From assembly GCA_028291125.1 (NCBI GenBank), contig JAQGIN010000222.1, forward strand, positions 1 to 11,339: 11,339 bases of DNA, read 5' to 3'. This DNA comes from Caulobacter sp. Lineage in GTDB: Bacteria > Pseudomonadota > Alphaproteobacteria > Caulobacterales > Caulobacteraceae. How positions within the stretch are numbered: the stretch's first letter is position 1; every line of letters starts with the position of its first letter. This document shows positions 1-5,739 of this stretch, piece after piece. The translations under genes and the position numbers were made by a program. The notes beneath the pieces were generated by a model. That model worked only from the letters and a program-made list of their open reading frames with translations. It was not told the origin of the DNA and made no database searches.

Positions 1-290
1 TGGCCATTCAGAACGACGTGCCCCAGGGCCTGTCGTCCTGCGTGCTGACCAATGACGTGCGCGAGGCCGAGGGCTTCCTGGCCGCCGACGGCAGCGATTG
101 CGGCATCGCCAACGTCAATATCGGCCCCTCGGGGGCCGAGATCGGCGGGGCGTTCGGCGGCGAGAAGGAGACCGGCGGCGGCCGCGAGAGCGGCTCGGAC
201 AGCTGGAAGCAGTACATGCGCCGCCAGACCGCGACGGTGAACTATTCGGGGGCCTTGCCCCTAGCCCAGGGGGTGCGGTTCGACCTCTGA
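1..290 (+). CDS. Aldehyde dehydrogenase, ALDH7 type (3' end only)
   Basis: The last 95 codons of an aldehyde dehydrogenase are present; the frame is open from base 3 and stops with TGA at 288-290. The tail closely matches the ALDH7 (alpha-aminoadipic semialdehyde dehydrogenase, AmaB-like) family. It has the segment GSDCGIANVNIG, then SGAEIGGAFGGEKETGGGRE, then SWKQYMRR and an NYSG...LPLAQGVRF ending. In this family that region forms the oligomerisation strand and the end of the catalytic domain. The NAD-binding domain and catalytic cysteine lie upstream of the window. Family members oxidise aminoadipate semialdehyde in lysine degradation, using NAD+ in the cytoplasm. The subfamily call is firm; the exact substrate is an inference. 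About 100 bp separates it from the next gene, which has its own promoter-like region. Confidence 0.93.
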   Translation, partial: AIQNDVPQGLSSCVLTNDVREAEGFLAADGSDCGIANVNIGPSGAEIGGAFGGEKETGGGRESGSDSWKQYMRRQTATVNYSGALPLAQGVRFDL

Positions 291-323
291 GGGCGTCGCC
301 GGCGCCGAATGACCGTCACGACA

Positions 324-374
324 GAATACTCTGCTTGACAGAGTATTCGATCCTAGACACTCTGCCATTCAGAG
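324..374 (+). promoter_or_regulatory. Two tandem palindromes, probable operator
   Basis: Two inverted repeats share the pattern CTCTG-N5-CAGAG. The first, GAATACTCTG-CTTGA-CAGAGTATTC (324-348), has perfect 10-bp arms. The second, CTCTG-CCATT-CAGAG (360-374), has perfect 5-bp arms. Their centres (336 and 367) are 31 bp apart, about three helical turns, so both would face the same side of the DNA. A half-site-like CTCT at 377-380 runs into the ribosome binding site. Because the downstream pair includes a winged-helix regulator, I infer that this is its own operator. The regulator may instead bind elsewhere. Confidence 0.65.
335..359 (+). promoter_or_regulatory. Candidate housekeeping promoter
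   Basis: TTGACAG at 335-341 is followed after 10 bases by CCTAGACA at 352-359. This is a partial match to the Caulobacter housekeeping pattern as I remember it (TTGACGS, 10-14 bases, GCTANAWC). The -35-like element sits in the loop and right arm of the first palindrome, and the second palindrome covers the likely start of transcription. That arrangement would suit repression. The -10 match is imperfect, so the exact promoter is tentative. Confidence 0.4.
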
Positions 375-393
375 AACTCTAGGAGAGATAGCC

Positions 394-963
394 ATGAGCG
401 TCACGCGCAGCGAAGCCGCCGCCGCCCTCCGCGACGTCGGCCAAACCCAGGCCCGCAGCTTCGAAGCGCGCGCCTACCGGATCGTCGGTCCGCAGCTGAT
501 CGTCTGGGGCGTGGCGCTGGCCGCCGGCTATGGCGCCACCGGCCTGCTGCCGGTCGAGGCCTGGTGGAAGATCTGGCTGCCGGTCGACCTGATCGCCCTG
601 GCCGTCGGGCTGATAGTGGCCCGCCGGGCGCCGAGGAGCCCCACCGAGGCCGCCTTCGACGCGCGTCCCATGCTTCGCGGGGCGGTCATGGGGGTGATCA
701 TCGCCCTGTTCTATGGGGCCACCATGACGGTGTTCCAGCCGCGCGCGCCCGAGGCCTATCTGGCCTTTCCGGGACTGCTGGTCGGTCTGATCTACGCCTT
801 GCTGGGAACCGCGCGGCTGCCGCGCATGGTCTGGATCGGGGGCGCGGTGCTGGTCCTGACCCTGGGAGGCTTCCTCTTCCTCAAACCCTGGCTGGCCTTC
901 TGGATGGCGGCGGTGGTCGGCGGCGGCCTGATCGTCGGCGGCCTGTGGATGCGGAGGCTCTGA
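394..963 (+). CDS. Six-helix inner-membrane protein of unknown function
   Basis: This 189-residue protein starts at ATG 394, 8 bases after an AGGAG ribosome binding site (381-385). About 30 polar residues come first. Roughly six hydrophobic segments follow, near residues 34-52, 57-76, 92-113, 121-139, 145-163 and 166-187, with short basic loops (for example ARRAPR) between them. I see no catalytic motif or known transporter signature. Its stop overlaps the start of the downstream winged-helix regulator by one base (TGATG), so the two are almost certainly translated together. Pairs of a small membrane protein and a small winged-helix regulator are common in alphaproteobacteria. The membrane protein could sense a signal or be the regulated target; the sequence does not show which. 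Confidence 0.85.
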   Translation: MSVTRSEAAAALRDVGQTQARSFEARAYRIVGPQLIVWGVALAAGYGATGLLPVEAWWKIWLPVDLIALAVGLIVARRAPRSPTEAAFDARPMLRGAVMGVIIALFYGATMTVFQPRAPEAYLAFPGLLVGLIYALLGTARLPRMVWIGGAVLVLTLGGFLFLKPWLAFWMAAVVGGGLIVGGLWMRRL

Positions 964-1277
964 TGGGTCAGCCCGACGAGCTCATCCACCAATCCCTGCG
1001 CCTGAAGATCATGGCCGCCCTCTATGCCGACAGCGACCTGCCGCCTCTGGAGTTCAGCCGGCTGAAGAGTCTGGCCCAGGCCACCGACGGCAATCTCGGC
1101 AGCCATCTGACCACGCTCGAGAAGGCCGGCTACGTCCGCATCGACAAGGACTATGTGGGCAAGAAGCCCCGCACCCGGGTGGCGATCACGGCGGCCGGGA
1201 GCCGCGCCTTCCGAAGCCATGTCGACTATCTGCGCGAAGTCCTGGAGGCGGCGATGGATCCGCCGGCCTCCGCCTGA
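963..1277 (+). CDS. Winged-helix transcriptional regulator
   Basis: This 104-residue protein is almost entirely one winged-helix DNA-binding domain of the HTH_27 (PF13601) type, related to MarR/ArsR folds. Residues about 5-22 (ELIHQSLRLKIMAALY) form the first helix. The helix-turn-helix follows at about 30-58, with LSRL-like and GNLGSHLTTLEKAGYV segments; the latter is the recognition helix and start of the wing. The wing contains KKPRTRVAIT, and a final helix (AFRSHVDYLREVLEAA) probably makes a dimer. There is no ligand-binding domain. The start at 963 overlaps the stop of the membrane protein in TGATG, which fixes it; a longer frame reaching back to 564 is read inside the membrane-protein gene and is not real. 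It probably represses its own operon through the palindromes at 324-374. Confidence 0.9.
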   Translation: MGQPDELIHQSLRLKIMAALYADSDLPPLEFSRLKSLAQATDGNLGSHLTTLEKAGYVRIDKDYVGKKPRTRVAITAAGSRAFRSHVDYLREVLEAAMDPPASA

Positions 1278-1279
1278 GA

Positions 1280-1314
1280 GGCGCAGCGCCCGGCCTAGTC
1301 GGGGTGGCTTTTTT
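1280..1314 (+). terminator. Possible rho-independent terminator
   Basis: Just after the winged-helix stop, short GC-rich stems are possible (GGCG 1280-1283 with CGCC 1287-1290, or CCCG 1289-1292 with CGGG 1300-1303). They precede a run of six T at 1309-1314. The stems are only 4 bp, so the T-run is the stronger part of the evidence. The site lies between convergent genes, where a terminator is expected. Confidence 0.4.
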
Positions 1315-1319
1315 GCGAC

Positions 1320-1478
1320 CTAGGCCGCTTCGCTCTTTTCGGGCGCGCCGCGCTGCATGGCGTGGCGGGCCAGGCGCAGCAGGCTTTCGACCTGCAGCTC
1401 CAGATCGACGATCCGCTCGGCCTGTTTCAGGACCAGGCGTTCCAGGTCTTCGAGACGCTCTTCAATGCTGTCGGTCAT
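1320..1478 (-). CDS. Small coiled-coil protein
   Basis: A 52-residue reading frame runs on the minus strand from ATG 1478 to TAG at 1320-1322. It has a GGGAG ribosome binding site 8 bases upstream of the start. Residues about 4-40 are strongly heptad-like with leucine, isoleucine or valine at core positions (SIEERLEDLERLVLKQ, then AERIVDLELQVESLLRLARH). They are acidic then basic, so a parallel or antiparallel coiled coil is likely. The last ten residues are polar. It resembles small SlyX-like coiled-coil proteins in general character, but I cannot assign it to that family. The ribosome binding site and clear amphipathic pattern argue that it is a real gene despite its size. Function unknown. 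Confidence 0.7.
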   Translation of the reverse strand: MTDSIEERLEDLERLVLKQAERIVDLELQVESLLRLARHAMQRGAPEKSEAA

Positions 1479-1526
1479 CGCGTCGGCTCCCGGTGGTGGA
1501 TCGACGAGAATAGCACGAGTTCGCGG

Positions 1527-1727
1527 CTAGGCGTCGTCGCGCGCGTCGAGGACGGACTGCATGTGGGTGCGAAACCCCGGCTCCCCGTTGGTCATCTGGA
1601 TGAAGGCCTGGGCCAGCTCGGCCCGGGCGGTTTCGAGGTCGTAGACGCCTTCCGAATAGCGCAGCAGCACGCAATCGAAATAGCGGTCCATGAGCAGATG
1701 GTCTGCGCCGTTCAGTTGGATGGCCAT
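1527..1727 (-). CDS. Small hypothetical protein, 66 residues
   Basis: I do not recognise this protein. It starts at ATG 1727 and ends in the acidic run VLDARDDA. It contains MDRYFDCVLLRYSEGVYDL, then a helical ARAELAQAFIQMTNG, then a GFRTHMQSVLD segment. It is predicted to be cytoplasmic and mostly helical, with no signal peptide. A G-rich stretch lies about 13 bases upstream of the start; a second ATG 8 bases upstream is out of frame. It lies 45 bp downstream of the Nudix gene and 48 bp upstream of the coiled-coil gene on the same strand, so it may be the tail of that transcript. The varied, non-repetitive composition makes it a plausible real gene, but there is no family evidence. Confidence 0.6.
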   Translation of the reverse strand: MAIQLNGADHLLMDRYFDCVLLRYSEGVYDLETARAELAQAFIQMTNGEPGFRTHMQSVLDARDDA

Positions 1728-1772
1728 GGCGTCATGCTAACCCCCAACGGGCTCCCGCGCCAAGCCCATCGA

Positions 1773-2225
1773 TCAGGCCCCTCGCCCGCCGCGTAGCCAA
1801 GCGGCCACCGCCCAGGCGTGGGCGTCGTGGCGCAGGCGCTCGACCGCCTCGCGCGGGTCGAGCCATACCAGGGCGTGGTCGTCCTCGACCTTCAGGGCCG
1901 GGTTGTCGCCGACCACGGTGACGCAATAGACGCCGCCGAAATTGCGCACCGGCTGGCCGTCCGACTTGAGGAAATATTGCGCCGCCTGCACGATCAGCGG
2001 CCCGACCTCGACGATTAGGCCGGTTTCCTCGCCGAACTCGCGCACCGTCGCCGCCGGCTCGTCCTCGCCGGCGTCCACCGCCCCGCCCGGCAGGTCGAAA
2101 TAGGGCGGCTGGCGCGGCTTGCTGACCTCGACGACGGCGATCTGGCCGTCGCGCTCGGCGATCCCGAAGGCGGCCGGGCGGTCCAGATAGATCAGGCCCG
2201 GCCGATGGCGGCCAAACTGCAGCAT
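1773..2225 (-). CDS. Nudix hydrolase
   Basis: A 150-residue Nudix-fold protein. The box GX5EX7REUXEEXGU is complete at residues 48-70: G48, E54, R62, E63, E66, E67, G69 and L70, with the glutamates that bind the catalytic magnesium. The preceding PYFDLPGG is also typical. Nudix enzymes split nucleoside diphosphates linked to another group; the substrate cannot be read from this sequence. ATG 2225 is preceded by AAGGA 9 bases upstream, inside the end of the nuclease gene. Only 5 bp separate it from the nuclease stop, so the two are co-transcribed. The C-terminal half (VYCVTVVGDNPAL, then DDHALVWLDPREA) is the usual outer strand and helix of the fold. A housekeeping role in sanitising or recycling nucleotides fits, but is inferred. 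Confidence 0.92.
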   Translation of the reverse strand: MLQFGRHRPGLIYLDRPAAFGIAERDGQIAVVEVSKPRQPPYFDLPGGAVDAGEDEPAATVREFGEETGLIVEVGPLIVQAAQYFLKSDGQPVRNFGGVYCVTVVGDNPALKVEDDHALVWLDPREAVERLRHDAHAWAVAAWLRGGRGA

Positions 2226-2230
2226 GACGC

Positions 2231-3259
2231 CTAGTCCTTGCCGTACAGGTCGTTCCAGGGATCGGCCTTGCCGGACTCGACGTCGGCGACGCTGATCTCC
2301 GGCCGATAGCCGATCGTGCCCTTGGCGCTCAGCGCCCAGGCGTCGACCACCATGTCGCGCAGCGCGGCCGCCCCGGCCGCCAGGCGGCCATCGACGAAGG
2401 CGATGCCGCGCGGGTCGCCGTCGGCCAGGCCGCCGTCCTTCTGCAGCTGGTACAGCGGCTCGACCTCTTTCCAGGTGGTGGTCAGATAGTCGACGGTGCG
2501 CTGCTGGATCGTACAGGCGCAGTCGCGATAGGCGGGGATCTGGGTCCGGACCGCGGCCTCGACGGCGTTGGTCTTGACGAACGGGCCCTCGAACGGACCG
2601 TGGATGTGGTCCTGGGTGAAACCCTTGGGATTGGGATAGTCGCCCCAGCCGTTGTAGTGCACCGACAGGTGCATCGGCTGGCTGGCGTCGCCGACATAGT
2701 GGGCCCAGACGCCCAGGTCGCGGACCAGCAGCTCCTGCCGGCGCTTCAGATCGGCCGTGTAATAGGCCTTCCGTTTCGGATCCTTGGTGTGCTTCAGGGC
2801 CGCGGTGAGGATGCGCCAGTAGGTGAAGTCCTTCACCAGCTGCTGGTGGCCGTCGATGATCGCATAGGGCAGATAGCCGGCCTTCCAGCTGTCGGTCCCG
2901 GCGGCGCGCAGGGCGGTCTCGTAGTCGACGCGGGTCGGCGGCAGGTCGGCGACGGTGAACTTGGGACCGCCGTACATCCGGCCCTGGTCATCGACATCCA
3001 GGAAGTGGGCGGCGTCGCGGTCGGTGTCGTGGATCTTGCCCGAGCCCTTCGAACGGTCGGGCTCGCGGGCGTATTCGCCGATCGCCGCCACCGCCTGCGG
3101 CGTGCGCAGGAAGGCCGGCAGCGTCGACGGAAAGGCCCTGGCCGCCAGCACCCCGACCATGCGGTGGCCCGAGGCCCCCCAGGCCAGGGCCGACGAGACC
3201 GGGGCGGTCAGGGCGGCGGCGAAGGTAAGGACGGCGAGGCTGGCGGCGACGGGCTTCAT
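2231..3259 (-). CDS. Exported S1/P1-type zinc-dependent nuclease
   Basis: This is a 342-residue member of the S1/P1 nuclease family, which degrades single-stranded DNA and RNA with three zinc ions. Residues 1-26 are a signal peptide ending SALA. Cleavage there exposes W27 as the mature N-terminus, which in P1 nuclease itself binds zinc. Other ligands match the P1 pattern by spacing: H32 (P1 H6), probably D68 and H85 (D45, H60), then H187, D191 and H197 in HYVGDASQPMH (H116, D120, H126), and H220. The position matching P1 D153 is E224 in HGPFEG. The start at 3259 is chosen because it gives the signal peptide; the open frame continues upstream to 3586 only inside the transferase gene. The 20-bp gap after the transferase and the 5-bp gap before the Nudix gene indicate an operon. 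It probably acts in the periplasm, perhaps scavenging nucleic acids for phosphate. Confidence 0.92.
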   Translation of the reverse strand: MKPVAASLAVLTFAAALTAPVSSALAWGASGHRMVGVLAARAFPSTLPAFLRTPQAVAAIGEYAREPDRSKGSGKIHDTDRDAAHFLDVDDQGRMYGGPKFTVADLPPTRVDYETALRAAGTDSWKAGYLPYAIIDGHQQLVKDFTYWRILTAALKHTKDPKRKAYYTADLKRRQELLVRDLGVWAHYVGDASQPMHLSVHYNGWGDYPNPKGFTQDHIHGPFEGPFVKTNAVEAAVRTQIPAYRDCACTIQQRTVDYLTTTWKEVEPLYQLQKDGGLADGDPRGIAFVDGRLAAGAAALRDMVVDAWALSAKGTIGYRPEISVADVESGKADPWNDLYGKD

Positions 3260-3279
3260 GCGGACTCCGAAAGACGGAC

Positions 3280-3867
3280 CTAGTGGATGCCGAGCGCCAC
3301 CTCCACCCGGCCCACCCAGGCCTTGACGGCCGGATAGGCGGAAAGGTCGAAGCCGCCCTCGTGCGCCACGCGGGTGTAGGCCACCAGCGCGATGTCCGCC
3401 AGGGTCAGGCGCTTGCCCACCAGGAACGGCGTGGCCGCCAGTTGGGTTTCCAGGCGGGCCAGGGCGGCCTTGCCCTTTTCGACCAGCTTGCCGTCCAGCG
3501 ACTCGCGCGGTTTGCCCAGATAGGTCATCTGGAACCGGGCCACCGCCACATAGGGTTCGTGGCTGTACTGCTCCCAGAACAGCCACTCGTACATCTTGGC
3601 CCGCTCATAGGGATCGGACGGAATCAGCACCGAGCCGTCGGCCAGGTGCAGCATGATGGCGTTGGACTGGGCCAGGACCCGGCCGTCGCGCAGGATCACC
3701 GTCGGCACCTGCCCCGCCGGGTTCAGGGCGAGGAAGTCGGGGGTGCGGCTCTCGGCCTTGAGGATGTCCAGCTCCACCCAGTCATAGGGCAGGTGCAGGC
3801 GCTCGGCGGTCCACTTCACCTTCAGGCAATTGCCCGACTTGCTGTCGCCATAGATGCGCAAAGTCAT
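3280..3867 (-). CDS. Glutathione S-transferase family protein
   Basis: This 195-residue protein has the two-domain glutathione-transferase layout. The thioredoxin-like N-terminal domain (about 1-78) begins MTLRIYGDSKSGNCLKVKW, where S9 or S11 is the likely glutathione-activating serine. It continues with NPAGQVPTVIL, containing the cis-proline, and QSNAIMLHLA, the glutamyl-binding loop (usually E/Q-S). The helical C-terminal domain (about 85-190) contains LTLADIALVAYTRVA, the conserved N-capping box. A GGGGGA ribosome binding site lies 7 bases before ATG 3867. It is the first gene of a likely operon with the nuclease and Nudix genes. The class and substrate are not visible; detoxification is only a family-level guess. 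It shares an 89-bp divergent gap with the 3D-domain gene. Confidence 0.9.
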   Translation of the reverse strand: MTLRIYGDSKSGNCLKVKWTAERLHLPYDWVELDILKAESRTPDFLALNPAGQVPTVILRDGRVLAQSNAIMLHLADGSVLIPSDPYERAKMYEWLFWEQYSHEPYVAVARFQMTYLGKPRESLDGKLVEKGKAALARLETQLAATPFLVGKRLTLADIALVAYTRVAHEGGFDLSAYPAVKAWVGRVEVALGIH

Positions 3868-3956
3868 TCGATCATCCCCCAGTGGGTTTCATCTTAACCG
3901 CCTTTGGCTTAGGAAAGGCCACCGACAGACACGCCGATAAGAGGAGTCTCCCCTCG

Positions 3957-4454
3957 ATGCGACGCCGCCTCGCCGGAGTCTTGGTCGTTTTGGCCATCTC
4001 CACCGCCTTCCCCGCCCTGGCCGCCGACACACCGTCCGACGCCGCGCCCGATGTGATCGGCGACCTGATCACCGGCGCGCTGACCGGCGCGATGCCCGGC
4101 ACCCTGGACTACAAGTTCCGCGCCACCCTGTACCACGCCGGCGCCAAGGGCATCCGCGCGCTGGACTCCCTGGGCTGCAAGGTGGTGGCCATGCGCACCG
4201 TCGCCGTCGACAAGACGGTGATCCCACGCCGCTCCGTGCTGTTCATCAAGGAGACCGTCGGTCTGCCGATGCCCGGCGGCGGCGTGCACGACGGCTACTG
4301 GTACGCCTCCGACGTCGGCGGCGCGATCAAGGGCAAGAAGCTTGATCTGTTCAGCGGCGACGGCAAGGCTTCGATGAAGCCGCTGATGCCGCTCAACCTG
4401 GCGCAGCTGACCGTCGCCAAGGTCGGCGAATTCAAGGGCTGCCCGCCGGGCTAA
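3957..4454 (+). CDS. Exported 3D-domain protein (double-psi beta barrel)
   Basis: A 165-residue secreted protein. Residues 1-22 (MRRRLAGVLVVLAISTAFPALA) are a signal peptide with an AxA cleavage site. The C-terminal two thirds carry the 3D domain (PF06725), named for three aspartates. These are seen as RTVAVDKTVIPRRSVLFI, then YASDVGGAIKGKKLDLFSG. The same barrel is the catalytic part of the lytic transglycosylase MltA and of resuscitation-promoting stationary-phase proteins, which cut peptidoglycan; the second aspartate is the catalytic acid in MltA. Here there is no cell-wall binding domain, so it stands alone. ATG 3957 lies 10 bases after GAGGAG (3941-3946) and gives the signal peptide, whereas an upstream ATG at 3882 does not. 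It may act on peptidoglycan in the periplasm. Confidence 0.85.
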   Translation: MRRRLAGVLVVLAISTAFPALAADTPSDAAPDVIGDLITGALTGAMPGTLDYKFRATLYHAGAKGIRALDSLGCKVVAMRTVAVDKTVIPRRSVLFIKETVGLPMPGGGVHDGYWYASDVGGAIKGKKLDLFSGDGKASMKPLMPLNLAQLTVAKVGEFKGCPPG

Positions 4455-4468
4455 CCCCCTTCCCGTCA

Positions 4469-5239
4469 CTAAATATCCCCGCCCACGTTCGGCGCCGCGC
4501 CCGGGGCGCGGGCGACGTGGATGCCGCACTCGGTCTTGTCCTGACCCTGCCAGCGCCCGGCGCGGACGTCGGCGTTGGGGTCGTCCACCGGCTTGGTGCA
4601 CGGCCAGCAGCCGATCGACGGAAAGCCTTGGGCGACCAGCGGATGGGCCGGCAGGGCGTGCTCGGCGACATAGGCGTCGAGCTGGGCCTTGCTCCAGTTG
4701 GCCAGGGGATTGAACTTCAGCTGGGTCCCCGTCGCCTCGACCACCGGCAGGCGCAGGCGGTCGCCGCCGTGGAAGCGCTTGCGGCCGGTGATCCAGCCGC
4801 CGAAGCCGGCCAGGGCGCGGTCCAGCGGCAAGACCTTGCGGATGTGGCAGCAGGCGTCGGTGTCGGCGCGCCACAGCGCGGCCTTGGGATCGTGGACCGC
4901 TAGGTCGGCGAAGGCCGGCCGCAGGTCGCGCACGTCGGTCAGGCCCAACTCGGCGGCCAGGCTCTTGCGATAGTCCAGGGTCTGGCCGAACAGCATGCCG
5001 GTGTCGAGAAACAGCACCGGGATGTCTTTCGACACCTGGGCGGCCAAGTGCAGCAGCACCGCCGACTCGGCCCCAAACGACGACACCAGGGCCAGGCGGT
5101 CGCCGTACAGGGCGTGGGCGCGGCGCAGCACCTCCAGCGGGCCGGCGTCGCGCAGTTCGGCGTTCAGCCGCTCGGCCAGGCTGGGCTCGGGCGTGGCCTC
5201 GACGACGCGGGTCGGCGCCTCGGTCTGGTCATAGGCCAT
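4469..5239 (-). CDS. cysH: Adenylylsulfate (APS) reductase, CysH family
   Basis: A 256-residue reductase that converts activated sulfate to sulfite in the cytoplasm. It has the ATP-pyrophosphatase-like nucleotide site with SSFGAES near residue 53 and LFLDTGMLF near 78. The catalytic cysteine is C238 in the ending ECGIH. It also has C130-C131 and C211-x2-C214, a four-cysteine set that binds a 4Fe-4S cluster. That cluster marks reductases using APS, not PAPS, so the popular label PAPS reductase is probably inexact. ATG 5239 overlaps the DUF934 stop in TGATG; a GTG one codon earlier is possible. GAGGAG lies about 11 bases upstream. It is the last gene of the operon, and a 14-bp gap separates it from the convergent 3D-domain gene. 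Confidence 0.95.
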   Translation of the reverse strand: MAYDQTEAPTRVVEATPEPSLAERLNAELRDAGPLEVLRRAHALYGDRLALVSSFGAESAVLLHLAAQVSKDIPVLFLDTGMLFGQTLDYRKSLAAELGLTDVRDLRPAFADLAVHDPKAALWRADTDACCHIRKVLPLDRALAGFGGWITGRKRFHGGDRLRLPVVEATGTQLKFNPLANWSKAQLDAYVAEHALPAHPLVAQGFPSIGCWPCTKPVDDPNADVRAGRWQGQDKTECGIHVARAPGAAPNVGGDI

Positions 5240-5739
5240 CACGCGCCCCGCTCCTCATACGCCGGCGGCCTTGCGTCGGCGCCGCGCTGATAGACGTGGC
5301 GGAAGCGGCTGGCGGCCTTGGACCACACCTCGGGCGTGGCCCCGTCGGCCGGCTCGAAGGCGTCGAAGCCGCAGCGGACCATGAAGCCGGCCTGCTCCTG
5401 CAGCACGTCGCCGACGGCGCGGATCTCGCCCTTGAAGCCCAGGCGCTGGCGCAGCAGCCGCGCCGAGCTGTAGGCCCGGCCGTCGCGGTACTTGGGAAAG
5501 GCCACCGCCACCACCGCCAGGCGCGGCAGGTCGTAGGCCAGGTCCTCGACGGCCTCGTCGGCCTCGATCCGCACCCCGACCCGGCGGCTGTTGGTCAGCA
5601 GGGCCTCGCCCTCGGCCAGGAACCGCTTCAGCGACACGATCACGTCGCCGGCGGGAACCGCGTCCTCGTCGACGACCGAGACGAAGCTGTTCTCGGCCCA
5701 ACGGGCCTGGCCGTTCTCAAGCCTGATCAGCGTGGGCAT
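5239..5739 (-). CDS. DUF934 protein of the sulfite-reductase operon
   Basis: A 166-residue protein of the DUF934 family (PF06073), which is found next to cysI and cysH in many proteobacteria. Typical features are the opening MPTLIRLENGQ, the segment EDLAYDLPRLAVVAVAFPKYRDGRAYSSARLLRQRLGF-like (central, residues about 66-103), and GDVLQEQAGFMVRCGFDAFE. It is soluble, with no membrane segment and only one obvious cysteine (in RCGFD). Its biochemical role is not established to my knowledge; a link to sulfite reduction or its electron supply is inferred from gene context. ATG 5739 has a very strong AAGGAGG 6 bases upstream, placed inside the end of cysI. The gene overlaps cysI by 23 bases, which implies tight coupling. 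Confidence 0.92.
   Translation of the reverse strand: MPTLIRLENGQARWAENSFVSVVDEDAVPAGDVIVSLKRFLAEGEALLTNSRRVGVRIEADEAVEDLAYDLPRLAVVAVAFPKYRDGRAYSSARLLRQRLGFKGEIRAVGDVLQEQAGFMVRCGFDAFEPADGATPEVWSKAASRFRHVYQRGADARPPAYEERGA

Noticed and set aside
564..962. Upstream extension of the winged-helix regulator
   Set aside because: The extension is read within the membrane-protein gene in another frame, has low-complexity composition, and the TGATG overlap gives a better start at 963.
3260..3586. Upstream extension of the S1/P1 nuclease
   Set aside because: It overlaps the transferase gene, and the start at 3259 gives a clean signal peptide and the expected mature Trp.
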